A program made the position numbers and the translations under genes. DNA of 64,000 nucleotides from Deltaproteobacteria bacterium (lineage in GTDB: Bacteria; Myxococcota_A; UBA796; UBA2385), in assembly GCA_016792625.1 (NCBI GenBank), contig JAEUKK010000169.1, positions 1 through 64,000 on the forward strand, given 5' to 3'. The first letter of the stretch is position 1, and every line of letters starts with the position of its first letter. Under the pieces are notes generated by a model that was not told the DNA's origin, made no database searches, and was given only the letters and a program-made list of their open reading frames with translations. Below, piece after piece: positions 8,825 through 17,059 of the stretch.

Positions 8825-9826
8825 TCAGAGCTGGAGGCCGGTGGCCGCGAGGTAGGCGCGCGCGTTGCCGCAGACGGCCAGCAGGCGCCCGCCACGCGCG
8901 TCGACGAAGAGCAGGTGCTCTTGCCCGGCCGCGCCGGCGAGGGCCACGACGAGGCTCTCGGGCGCGCGCTCGACCGCGTCGGTGATCCGGGCCGCGGCGT
9001 GCGCGAGCGCGAGATCACCCTCAGCGAGGGCGCGGAGGCGGTGGGACTTCCACAGCACCCCCAGCACCGGGCCCCGGGGCGCGGCCACTGCGCCGCGCAG
9101 CGGCACCTCGACCTCGCCCCCCAACGACCGGAGCGCGGCGCGGGCCGCGTCAGCCGGAGCGAGCAGTGAGGCGGGGGCAGCCGCCGAGGGGGCCGGAGCG
9201 GGGGTCGACGCCACGGGCGCCGCGACCGCCGGGGCGGCCACGACCGGAGCCACGGCAGCAGCACCAGCAGCGCTGGCCGGGGGCGCCGCCGGTGCCGGGG
9301 GCGCCGCCGCGGGCGGGGCGGGGGGCGGCGCCGGACGGGCTGCGGCCTCTTGGGCAGCGGCGCTCCGCGCGGCCTCTTCGGCGGCCGCGGCGAGGCGGGC
9401 GGCCTCGAGCGCAGACATCGGTCGCGCGGCCTTCGCGGGCGGCGGAGGCGCCGGCCGCGCCGCGGACTTGGCGGGAGCTTTGGGCGCGGGCGCTGCGGCC
9501 ACAGGGGCGACAGGCGCGGCCGGAGGCGCCGCGGGCTGGGCGGCGAGCTTGGCCATCGCGGCCTTGGCCATCGCCTTGGCGATCGCCTCGCGGTCGATGC
9601 CCGGGCTGGGCGGGCTGGCCGGCGCGACCACGTCAGGGGGCGCGCGGAACTTCTCGTCGGTCAGCGCAGCCGCGGCCACCTGCTGGGCCTGCGGCCGCGG
9701 CCCGCCGCCCGCCGAGAGCCCATCGAAGGAGGGATCGGGCGGCTCAAAGAGGCTCGAGAGCGGGTCGAAGCCGCGGCCAGGCCGACCGCGGGCGCCGTTG
9801 GGAGAGGTGGGATCAGAGCCAGACAT
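8825..9826 (-). CDS. Unknown protein with long Ala/Pro-rich linker
   Basis: 333 residues, family not recognised. The N-terminal 60 residues look disordered ('FDPLSSLFEPPDPSFDGL'). About residues 85-215 are an Ala/Pro/Val low-complexity linker. The last 110 residues look folded ('DAARAALRSLGGEVEVPLRG', 'ESLVVALAGA', 'EHLLFVDARGGRLLAV') with alternating strands and helices of roadblock/profilin size, but no motif secures that. Start ATG at 9824-9826 with GGAGG eight bases upstream. It lies downstream of dsbD on the same strand, 60 bases after its stop. No signal peptide or membrane segment, so probably cytoplasmic. Confidence 0.6.
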   Translation of the reverse strand: MSGSDPTSPNGARGRPGRGFDPLSSLFEPPDPSFDGLSAGGGPRPQAQQVAAAALTDEKFRAPPDVVAPASPPSPGIDREAIAKAMAKAAMAKLAAQPAAPPAAPVAPVAAAPAPKAPAKSAARPAPPPPAKAARPMSALEAARLAAAAEEAARSAAAQEAAARPAPPPAPPAAAPPAPAAPPASAAGAAAVAPVVAAPAVAAPVASTPAPAPSAAAPASLLAPADAARAALRSLGGEVEVPLRGAVAAPRGPVLGVLWKSHRLRALAEGDLALAHAAARITDAVERAPESLVVALAGAAGQEHLLFVDARGGRLLAVCGNARAYLAATGLQL

Positions 9827-9886
9827 GGGCGGCCTCCGTGGGGGCGCTGTAGTCCAAGGGGGCGACCGGAGCAACGCACCGGCAGC

Positions 9887-12781
9887 TCAGGCGCCCGCGG
9901 CCCGCAGCGCGTCGAGCAGGCCATCCTGGGTGAGGACCTCACCGAGGGGCACCGGGGGCTTGGTCGGGTCCTTCGGGATGATCAGGTAGAAGGGCACGCC
10001 GGCGCGCCCGAAGCGCTGGAGCCACGCCGAGATGGTGGGGTCTTGGCGCGTCCAGTCGGCTTTCAGGGGGACCACGCCGAGCGCCGCCATGCCCTCGCGC
10101 GTGCCGGGCTGCTCGATGACGGTCTTCTCGTTCACCTTGCAGGTCAAGCACCAGTCGGCGGTGAAGTCGATGAACACGACCTTCCCAGCGTAGGCCTGGA
10201 CGTTCTCTTCGCTGAACGGGACCCAGGGGACCCCCGCGCTGTAGTCCAGCGCCGCGGCGTCAGGCGCGGGGCCCGTCGCCACAGGCGCGGCGGGCAGCTC
10301 AAAGCTGACGAAGCGCGCGGCGACCAGGCTGGAGAGGACGAGGCCCGCGGCCAGCACGCCGAGCTGCCGGGCGCCCGACTCAATCGGCCCCCCGAAGCGG
10401 CCCTGGGCCCAGGCAGCGACGCCCACCGCGGTCAAGAAGGCGAGCACGCCGACCAGGCCGTCGCGCCCGAGCAGGCCGCCGATCACGTCGAGCAGCCACA
10501 CGGTGGTGGCCATGAGCGAGAAGCCCATGACGTGCTTGAAGGTCTCCATCCACGCGCCGGGGCGGGGCAGGAAGCGCATCAGGGCCGGGACAAAGGCGAT
10601 GAGGACAAAGGGCGCGGCCAGCCCCGCGCCCGCCACCACGAAGAAGGCCACCACGCCGACCGGCGGCAGGGTGAAGGCGAAGCCCATCGCCGACCCCAAG
10701 AAGGGCGCGCTGCACGGGGTCGCCAGCAAGGTCGTAAACACGCCCGTGAGGAAGTAGCCGAGCGGCCCGCTCTTCGCGCTCGCCGCCGCCGCTTGGTTGG
10801 CGCCGAAGGCCGGCACCTCGAAGACGCCGAAAAGAGACAACCCGAAGCCAAAGACGATGGTGGTCAGGGCCAGGACGTAGCCGGGGTATTGGAACTGGCT
10901 TCCCCACCCAAAGCTCTGGCCGAAGGCCACCTTCGCGATGACCACGACCAGGGCCAACGCGACAAAGGACGCCACCACGCCCGCGCCATAGAGCAGGCCC
11001 GCCCGCTGGCGGTCGCCGGCGCTGATGTCGCGCTGCTCGACCAAGCTGAACAGCTTGAGCGTGAGCACCGGCAAAACGCAGGGCATCACGTTGAGGATGG
11101 CCCCGCCGATAAAGGCCAACAGCAACATGTAGGGGAGGCTCGCGTCCTCGGGGCTTGGGCTGACCGCGGCCGGCGCCGCGGCGGCCACCGCGGGCGCGGC
11201 GCCCGCTGGCGCAGCCGGTGCCGCTTCTGGGCCTGCGCTCGCGCCAAAGGGCGCGCCGGCCAACGAAAACAACGGCGAATCGACGGGCGTCGCGCCACCC
11301 GCCGCCACCCACGGCAGCGGCGCGGTCAGCTCGGCCACGACGGGCTTGCCGTCGACGTGCACCTGCACGAGGCCGCCGATGACCTCACCCACAGGCAGCG
11401 GATCGAGCTCGAGCGCATCGCCTTCAATGATGACCAGCAGGCCATCTTGGACCTTGCGGGCCTCAATCTTGGAGACGAAGACAGAGGACGGCAGGATGGG
11501 CGTAAAGGCCGGCCAGGTGCCGGCCTCAGCCCGGAGGTCGAGGGCGCCGGCGGCGGTCAAGTGCAGGGCCGCCCGGAAGGGCTGGCCCGGGCTGAGCGCC
11601 GAGACCGAGAGGGCGCTGGTGAGGGTCAAGGCCGGCGCGCTGGCCGCGGGCAGCGCCGCGGCGGCCGCATCGAAGCGCCCCGCGAAGGCGCTGGGGAGCT
11701 CGGCGGCGCCCACCTCAAGGGGGAGCTGCAGCTGCGCCTCGCCGGGGATGCAGGTGGCCTCACAGACCAGCCACTTGACCTTGGCCCCCACCGTCACGGT
11801 GCCCGGGGCCTGCGCGGGCGGAGGCGTCACCTCGCTGAAGAACATCACCTCTTGCTCATAGCCGTAGCTCACCAGGCCCTGGACGTCGTAGCGGTGCGGC
11901 AGCGGGAAGCGGAAGGGGCTGGCAGACCAGCCCTCGGGGAGCTGCCAGCTGATCTCGGTCGGCAGACCAATCGCGCCCGGGCTGCGCCAGTAGGTATGCC
12001 AGCCCGGCGCCATCTCGAGGTGCACGCCAAGCCGGAGCGGCGCGCCGGGGGCCGCCGGGGCGGCGTCGGCCAACAGGCGCGCGACGACCGGGTGCGCTTT
12101 GCCCTCGCTGTCGACCTTGCGGACCACGGCGCTCTCGGGCAGCCCGGGGAAGTCACCCCCCGGGGCGGCGGCCGGCGGGGCCCCGCCGACCCCGCCGCTG
12201 ACCAACGCGCCGTCGCGCCAAGAAGGCGCGGGGCCCGCGTCGGCGGCCGAGGGCGCCGGCAGCGGCGCTTGGGCAGGCGCAGGCGCCGCAGCGCCGACAT
12301 CCACGACCAGCTCATGCACCTCTGTCGCCGGCATGTAGCAGAGGGAGCGCTTGCACCCCTGGTACTTGACCTCGAGCTTGGCTACCCGCCGCCCCGCAGC
12401 CCCCGAGGCGGTCACGGGGATCTCGATGACGACGTTGGTGTCGTACTGCTCGCGCTGCGCGCTCGGGTTCGCAGGGTCGGGCCGCGAGAGCCCCGGCGGG
12501 AAGTCGGCCGCGCCGAGCGTGAGCCCACCCGCGTCGAGCACGGTGACCGACATCATGTCGCGGTAGACGTGAAAGCCCTCGGGCACGACCACAACGACGC
12601 GGGCCCGCGCCTGGGCCCCGGGCGCGAGCGCCGCGACGGGCTCGACCTCGACCCGGAAGGGGTTGGCCGCCGCCTCGGCCGCCGTGGACCAGGCGGCACC
12701 GGCCCCGAAAACCGCCGCGGGCGCGACGGTCAACGCGGCCCACAGCGCGACATGGGCGAAGAAGCTGCGCAGGGGTGGCAT
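9887..12781 (-). CDS. dsbD: Thiol:disulfide interchange protein DsbD with two N-terminal domains
   Basis: 964 residues; passes electrons from cytoplasmic thioredoxin across the inner membrane to periplasmic partners. Order: signal peptide (1-30), a DsbD-alpha-like domain with the Cys pair in 'YQGCKRSLCYMP', a second domain resembling ScsB alpha ('GWHTYWRSPG', 'WLVCEATCIPG'), the eight-helix membrane domain with the two buried cysteines in 'NVMPCVLPV' and 'LATPCSAPF', and a C-terminal thioredoxin domain with 'DWCLTC'. Usual DsbD is about 570 residues, so the second N-terminal domain is extra. ATG at 12779-12781 was chosen for its signal peptide and a GGAGG five bases upstream; the frame extends further to 12931 without conserved sequence. 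Confidence 0.85.
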   Translation of the reverse strand: MPPLRSFFAHVALWAALTVAPAAVFGAGAAWSTAAEAAANPFRVEVEPVAALAPGAQARARVVVVVPEGFHVYRDMMSVTVLDAGGLTLGAADFPPGLSRPDPANPSAQREQYDTNVVIEIPVTASGAAGRRVAKLEVKYQGCKRSLCYMPATEVHELVVDVGAAAPAPAQAPLPAPSAADAGPAPSWRDGALVSGGVGGAPPAAAPGGDFPGLPESAVVRKVDSEGKAHPVVARLLADAAPAAPGAPLRLGVHLEMAPGWHTYWRSPGAIGLPTEISWQLPEGWSASPFRFPLPHRYDVQGLVSYGYEQEVMFFSEVTPPPAQAPGTVTVGAKVKWLVCEATCIPGEAQLQLPLEVGAAELPSAFAGRFDAAAAALPAASAPALTLTSALSVSALSPGQPFRAALHLTAAGALDLRAEAGTWPAFTPILPSSVFVSKIEARKVQDGLLVIIEGDALELDPLPVGEVIGGLVQVHVDGKPVVAELTAPLPWVAAGGATPVDSPLFSLAGAPFGASAGPEAAPAAPAGAAPAVAAAAPAAVSPSPEDASLPYMLLLAFIGGAILNVMPCVLPVLTLKLFSLVEQRDISAGDRQRAGLLYGAGVVASFVALALVVVIAKVAFGQSFGWGSQFQYPGYVLALTTIVFGFGLSLFGVFEVPAFGANQAAAASAKSGPLGYFLTGVFTTLLATPCSAPFLGSAMGFAFTLPPVGVVAFFVVAGAGLAAPFVLIAFVPALMRFLPRPGAWMETFKHVMGFSLMATTVWLLDVIGGLLGRDGLVGVLAFLTAVGVAAWAQGRFGGPIESGARQLGVLAAGLVLSSLVAARFVSFELPAAPVATGPAPDAAALDYSAGVPWVPFSEENVQAYAGKVVFIDFTADWCLTCKVNEKTVIEQPGTREGMAALGVVPLKADWTRQDPTISAWLQRFGRAGVPFYLIIPKDPTKPPVPLGEVLTQDGLLDALRAAGA

Positions 12782-12856
12782 AAAACCTCCGATCAGGGCG
12801 AGGGGGCTGGCGACAGGGAGGCCCGATGCCACAGACCGCACCCCGGTTTCTTCATC

Positions 12857-12877
12857 TATACTGATTGGACGTTCAGT
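12857..12877 (+). promoter_or_regulatory. LexA-like operator overlapping a -10 element
   Basis: A -10-like TATACT (12857-12862) runs into CTGATTGGACGTTCA (12861-12875). The stretch ATACTG-TTGGACGTTCA matches the element at the recA promoter under the common pattern ATACTGWWTGRRCGTTCA. No good -35 was found for this -10. It lies between dsbD (- strand) and the GT2 gene (+ strand) and could control either. Confidence 0.4.
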
Positions 12878-12923
12878 CAAGCGACGCACGCACGCGCAGA
12901 GGCCCGAGGATAGACCACTCCAG

Positions 12924-13610
12924 ATGCCCACGCGCCGCTATGCCCAGGTCGCCACCGTGACGCCAGCGCTCAACGAAGAGCGCGTGATCGGGCGAACGCT
13001 CGCGGCCTTGCCCGAGGTGGGGTGGCGGGTCGTGGCGGACAATGGCTCGACCGACCGCACCGCGCAGATCGCCGCGGCGGCCGGGGCGGTCGTGATCCCC
13101 GAGCCGCGTCGGGGCTATGGGCAAGCGGTCCACACCGCCGCCAGCTGGGCGCTCTCTGCGGGTGCCGCCTATATCGCCGTGGTGGACGCTGATTTCGCCG
13201 ACGCGCCCGAGCGCCTCCCGCTCCTCCTCGAACCTCTGTTGCGCGGCGAGGCCGACTTGGTCCTCAGCGACCGCACCGATCTCGCCCTCCCCTCCAGCCT
13301 TTTCCCTCAGCAGCGCTGGGGAAACGCCCTGGCTGTCGAGGGCATGGCCGCGGTCATCGGGCACCGCTTCCGGGACATGGGCCCGATGCGCGCGATGACG
13401 GCGGCGGCTTGGCACCGCCTCGCGCAAGAGGACCGCACCTGGGGCTGGAACGTCGAGATGCAGATGAAGGCGGTGCAGCGCGGGCTGCGGGTCGTCGAGC
13501 TGCCCGCGCCCTACCGGGTGCGTGAAGGGGTGTCCAAGATCAGCGGAACGGTCCGGGGAACGCTCGCCGCGGGCCGCAAAATCCTCACCTCCATCTGGCG
13601 CTACCGCTGA
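12924..13610 (+). CDS. Family 2 glycosyltransferase
   Basis: 228-residue soluble GT2 with a GT-A fold. Visible motifs are 'VTPALNEERVIGRTLAALPE' near the start, 'VADNGSTDRT', 'EPRRGYGQA', and the acidic metal site 'VVDADFADAP'. The donor and acceptor cannot be told. ATG at 12924 starts right at the conserved region; the ribosome site is weak (GAGG about 14 bases upstream). It is followed after 23 bases by a DUF2064-type transferase, a pairing often seen for these two families, and then mpl. The upstream region carries the LexA-like element. Confidence 0.8.
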   Translation: MPTRRYAQVATVTPALNEERVIGRTLAALPEVGWRVVADNGSTDRTAQIAAAAGAVVIPEPRRGYGQAVHTAASWALSAGAAYIAVVDADFADAPERLPLLLEPLLRGEADLVLSDRTDLALPSSLFPQQRWGNALAVEGMAAVIGHRFRDMGPMRAMTAAAWHRLAQEDRTWGWNVEMQMKAVQRGLRVVELPAPYRVREGVSKISGTVRGTLAAGRKILTSIWRYR

Positions 13611-13633
13611 GCGTTCACGGGGTGGACTTCGCG

Positions 13634-14287
13634 ATGAAGCGCCAGGTCGTCATTCTGACTAAGGCCCCCGTGCCTGGGGCGGTCAAGACGCGGCTCATCC
13701 CCCGCTTGGGCGGTGCGCGAGCGACCGCATTGCACGAGTGGATGGTCAAGGCGACGGTGGACAGGGCACTTTCGCTCAACGTGGTGGTTCGTGTCGCGCT
13801 ACACGGCGCGCTCGACTCCGCCTTCGCCGCGCAGCTGCGCGCACAGGGCGCCGTTGTTGAGCCCCAGGCCGGCGGCGACCTGGGCGCGCGGATGGCCGCC
13901 GCGCTCAGGCCAGAGTGGGACACCGCCCTGCTCGGAACCGACTGCCCGTTGTTCGACGCGGAGGCGCTGCGCGCCAGCTTTGACGCCCCGCAGGGCATCT
14001 CGGTGGGGCCCGCCGCTGACGGCGGCTACTGGGCGCTGCGCGTGCGCGCCGCGGCGGGCCGGCCCATCGGCGAGCTCAGTCGAGCCCTTTTTGATGACAT
14101 GCCTTGGTCCACCGCCCAGGTCTTCGCGGAGACCCAGCGCCGCTGCGCCCAGTCCAAGCTGGACCTGAACCTCCTCCCGGTCGACTACGACGTGGACGAA
14201 CCCTCGGACCTGGACCGCTTGGTCCAAGACCCCCGCCTTGACCCTCCCCGTCGCGCGCAGCTGCTCGCGCTGCTCGTGGCCACTTAG
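13634..14287 (+). CDS. DUF2064 / TIGR04282-type transferase
   Basis: 217 residues with a nucleotidyl/glycosyltransferase-like fold. Hallmarks are 'LTKAPVPGAVKTRLIP' near the start, 'ALLGTDCPLF' and 'GPAADGGYWAL'. Members often sit next to a GT2, as here; the reaction catalysed is not established. ATG at 13634 was preferred to the in-frame GTG at 13622 because the family begins 'K(R)xxVILTKAPVPG'. A GGGGTGG stretch lies about ten bases upstream. Likely cotranscribed with the GT2 before it and mpl after it (27-base gap). Confidence 0.75.
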   Translation: MKRQVVILTKAPVPGAVKTRLIPRLGGARATALHEWMVKATVDRALSLNVVVRVALHGALDSAFAAQLRAQGAVVEPQAGGDLGARMAAALRPEWDTALLGTDCPLFDAEALRASFDAPQGISVGPAADGGYWALRVRAAAGRPIGELSRALFDDMPWSTAQVFAETQRRCAQSKLDLNLLPVDYDVDEPSDLDRLVQDPRLDPPRRAQLLALLVAT

Positions 14288-14314
14288 ACCGCGCAACGCG
14301 CGTTGGAGCTCCCC

Positions 14315-15787
14315 ATGCCGCTCGTCGACCAGTTTCCGGCCCACGCCAAGCACGTCCACATCATGGGCGTGGGAGGCACCGCGATGGCCGCGCTGGCGGG
14401 GATGCTCGTCGACGCGGGCTACCGGGTCACCGGCTCGGACGGCCAACGGGTCTACCCGCCCATGTCGACCTACCTCGAGAGCCTCGGGATCACCGTGATG
14501 GAGGGGTACAAGGCCGAGAACCTCAACCCTCGCCCCGACTTGGTGGTCGTTGGAAACGTCGTGCGCGCGACCTACCCCGAGGCGGAGGCGCTGCTCGCCT
14601 CAGACATCCCCTACCTCAGCTTCCCCGGACTGTTAGAGGCGCGCTTCCTCCCGGGGCGTCGTGACATCGTGGTCGCCGGGACCCACGGGAAGACCACCAC
14701 GACCGCGCTGACCGCCTACCTGCTCGAGGCCGCCGGTCGAGACCCGGGTTTCTTGATCGGCGGCATGGCCGTCAACTTCGACCGGACCGCGCGGACCGGC
14801 ACCGGGCGACAGTTCGTCATCGAAGGCGATGAGTACGACACGGCCTTCTTCGACAAGGGGCCAAAGTTCCTTCATTACCGGCCCACGACGGTCATCCTCA
14901 CCAGCATTGAGTTCGACCACGCCGATATCTACCGCGACCTCGAGCACTGCATGGAGGCCTTCGGTCGTCTCATGCCGCTCGTGCCCGAGGATGGCCTAGT
15001 GGTGGCCCGTTGGGACGATGACAACGTGGCCAAGGTCGCAAGCGCGACCAAGGCAGAGGTTCGCCGCTACGGCCCGGGTCAAGACTGGGACGGACGGATC
15101 GAAGCGGTGGACACGACCCGGGGGGTCATGCGGTTTTCGGTCCTTCGCGAAGGGCGGCTCTTCGGGACCTTCGAGAGCGGGCTGGTGGGCGCCCACAACC
15201 TCTACAACCAAGTCGCGGCGGTGGCGGCCCTCGAGAGGGAGGGGCTCACTGCAGAAGATCTCGCACCCGGCTTCAGCGGCTTTCGCGGGATCAAGCGGCG
15301 ACAAGAGGTGATCGGCGAGCGCGGCGGTGTGACCGTCGTCGACGACTTCGCCCACCACCCCACCGCGGTCCGGCTCACCCTCGACGCGCTTCGCCTGCGT
15401 TTTGGCGGGCGCCGGCTCTGGGCGATCTTCGAGCCGCGGAGCAACACGAGCCGCCGCAACGTCTTTCAAGCAGCCTACGGTGAGGCCTTTGACGCCGCGG
15501 ACATCACCGTGATCGCTCCGCCGCGGGACCTCGACCGCATCCCCGAGGAGGAGCGGTTCAGCGCGCAGCAGCTCGTGTCCGACGTGCGGGCGCGCGGGCG
15601 CGAGGCCTTCGTCTGGGGACAGGGATCCAGCCCCCAGGCCAACGTCGAGGAGGGCGCGGACGAGATCGCGCACCTCGTCGCGGCCAACGCCTGCCCAGGC
15701 GACGTCGTGGCCGTTCTGTCCAACGGGGGCTTTGGGGGGCTGCACCGCCGCTTGCTGCAGCGCCTGGAAGCGACCATCGGGCAATAA
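14315..15787 (+). CDS. mpl: UDP-N-acetylmuramate:L-Ala-gamma-D-Glu-meso-DAP ligase (cell wall recycling)
   Basis: 490-residue Mur ligase of the Mpl type. It adds recycled tripeptide to UDP-N-acetylmuramate, returning murein fragments to wall synthesis. Domains in order: N-terminal Rossmann domain with 'HIMGVGGTAMAALAGMLVDA', central ATPase with P-loop 'AGTHGKTTTT', then 'EGDEYDTAFFDKGPKF' (typical of Mpl rather than MurC) and a C-terminal domain with 'VDDFAHHPTAV' and 'FEPRSNTSRR'. ATG at 14315 has GGAG seven bases upstream. It is the last gene before the recA promoter region. Confidence 0.9.
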   Translation: MPLVDQFPAHAKHVHIMGVGGTAMAALAGMLVDAGYRVTGSDGQRVYPPMSTYLESLGITVMEGYKAENLNPRPDLVVVGNVVRATYPEAEALLASDIPYLSFPGLLEARFLPGRRDIVVAGTHGKTTTTALTAYLLEAAGRDPGFLIGGMAVNFDRTARTGTGRQFVIEGDEYDTAFFDKGPKFLHYRPTTVILTSIEFDHADIYRDLEHCMEAFGRLMPLVPEDGLVVARWDDDNVAKVASATKAEVRRYGPGQDWDGRIEAVDTTRGVMRFSVLREGRLFGTFESGLVGAHNLYNQVAAVAALEREGLTAEDLAPGFSGFRGIKRRQEVIGERGGVTVVDDFAHHPTAVRLTLDALRLRFGGRRLWAIFEPRSNTSRRNVFQAAYGEAFDAADITVIAPPRDLDRIPEEERFSAQQLVSDVRARGREAFVWGQGSSPQANVEEGADEIAHLVAANACPGDVVAVLSNGGFGGLHRRLLQRLEATIGQ

Positions 15788-15813
15788 TCACGTAATATCA
15801 GCACTATATTGTT

Positions 15814-15828
15814 GGACATTATGTGTCC
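15814..15828. other. Short inverted repeat GGACA-N5-TGTCC
   Basis: A 15-base inverted repeat between mpl and recA, about 25 bases upstream of the recA -35. It could be a regulator-binding site or a weak mpl 3' hairpin; nothing else identifies it. Confidence 0.25.
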
Positions 15829-15839
15829 TTCAAAAAGGC

Positions 15840-15868
15840 TTGCCAGGGTGAACGCATCAGCATACTGT
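15840..15868 (+). promoter_or_regulatory. recA promoter
   Basis: -35 TTGCCA (15840-15845), 17-base spacer, -10 TACTGT (15863-15868). Transcription would begin near 15875, about 90 bases before the recA ATG. The -10 is shared with the LexA-like box. Confidence 0.65.
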
Positions 15869-15881
15869 ATGAGCGTTCAAC
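15865..15881 (+). promoter_or_regulatory. LexA-like box at recA
   Basis: CTGTATGAGCGTTCAAC. It agrees at 14 of 17 positions with the Myxococcus xanthus LexA box as I remember it (CTRHAMRYBYGTTCAGS). A repressor here would cover the -10 and start site, the classical way recA is held down until DNA damage. Confidence 0.6.
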
Positions 15882-15964
15882 GAGAGGTCAGCGGGCGCAG
15901 CAACGCACCCGCGGACAACAATCGACCGCAATAGCAGCCACACGCCGCTGCCCCTGGAGTGCCC

Positions 15965-17008
15965 ATGCCCATCGATCCCGCCCGCGCCAAGGCCCTGGAA
16001 GCTGCCGTCAAGACCATCGAGCGCCAGTTCGGAAAAGGCGCCGTGATGCGGATGGGCGAAGAGCAGCACGTGGCGATCGCCACCTACAGCACGGGCAGCC
16101 TCAGCGTAGACCTGGCCCTCGGCATCGGTGGCTTGCCGCAAGGCCGGGTCATCGAGATCTACGGGCCGGAATCCTCCGGCAAGACCACCATCGCGCTGCA
16201 GACCGTGGCGCAGTGCCAGCGGCGCGGCGGCATCGCCGCCTTCATCGACGCCGAGCACGCGCTTGACATCAACTATGCACGTGCCCTGGGCGTGAAGACC
16301 GACGAGCTCCTCATCTCGCAGCCGGATTCGGGCGAGCAGGCCCTCGAGATCGCCGAGACCCTCGTGCGGTCCAACGCGGTCGACATCGTCGTGATCGACT
16401 CTGTGGCCGCGCTGGTGCCCAAAGCCGAGCTCGAAGGCGAGATGGGCGACGCCGCTCCGGGCGCGCAGGCGCGGCTGATGAGCCAAGCGCTGCGCAAGTT
16501 GACCGCGGCCATCCACAAGTCCAACTGCTGCATGGTGTTCATCAACCAGCTGCGGCAGAAGATCGGCGTGGTCTTCGGCAGCCCCGAGACCACCTCGGGC
16601 GGCAACGCGCTCAAGTTCTACGCCTCGGTTCGCCTCGACATCCGCCGCATCGGCGCCATCAAGAACGGCGTCGAGGTGGTGGGCAACCGCACCCGCGTGA
16701 AGGTGGTCAAGAACAAGCTCGCCCCGCCCTTCCGTCAGGTCGAATTCGACATCATGTACGGCAAGGGCGTGTCGATGACCGGCGAGATGGTCGACATGGG
16801 CATGGAGCTCGGTCTCGTCAACCGCAGCGGCTCCTGGTACAGCATCGGCGACGAGCGCGTCGGTCAGGGTCGCGAGAGCGCCATCCGCTGGCTCGATGAG
16901 CACGAAGCCGCCCGTCAGGCGCTCGAGGATGAGATCCGGCGCCGCGCCGCAGGCGGGGGCGTGGTGAAGACCATCATCGAGAGCGAAGACGGCGGCGGCG
17001 ACGATTGA
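15965..17008 (+). CDS. recA: Recombinase RecA
   Basis: 347 residues. RecA forms filaments on single-stranded DNA for homologous recombination and triggers LexA self-cleavage. Walker A is 'GPESSGKTT' (67-75); also visible are 'FIDAEHALD', 'VIDSVAALVPKAELEGEMGD' and the loop 2 region 'FGSPETTSGGNALKFY'. The C-terminus is acidic ('ESEDGGGDD'), as usual. ATG at 15965 was chosen over the in-frame GTG at 15959 because of GGAG at a good distance and the family N-terminus. It is monocistronic: own promoter with LexA box upstream and a strong hairpin after the stop, facing a convergent gene. Confidence 0.98.
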   Translation: MPIDPARAKALEAAVKTIERQFGKGAVMRMGEEQHVAIATYSTGSLSVDLALGIGGLPQGRVIEIYGPESSGKTTIALQTVAQCQRRGGIAAFIDAEHALDINYARALGVKTDELLISQPDSGEQALEIAETLVRSNAVDIVVIDSVAALVPKAELEGEMGDAAPGAQARLMSQALRKLTAAIHKSNCCMVFINQLRQKIGVVFGSPETTSGGNALKFYASVRLDIRRIGAIKNGVEVVGNRTRVKVVKNKLAPPFRQVEFDIMYGKGVSMTGEMVDMGMELGLVNRSGSWYSIGDERVGQGRESAIRWLDEHEAARQALEDEIRRRAAGGGVVKTIIESEDGGGDD

Positions 17009-17026
17009 GCAGCCGACCGGCGGTCC

Positions 17027-17059
17027 GGCCGCCCGCTGCGCTGAGAGGGGCGGGCGGCC
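17027..17059. terminator. Bidirectional hairpin between recA and the convergent kinase gene
   Basis: Perfect 10-bp stem GGCCGCCCGC (17027-17036) with GCGGGCGGCC (17050-17059), 13-base loop, 19 bases after the recA stop and directly abutting the end of the convergent gene. No T tract. Confidence 0.5.

Noticed and set aside
13601..13616. TGAGCGTTCA after the GT2 stop, resembling half of the LexA-like element
   Set aside because: The left half (CTG at the right spacing) and a -10 are missing; chance matches of this short string are expected.
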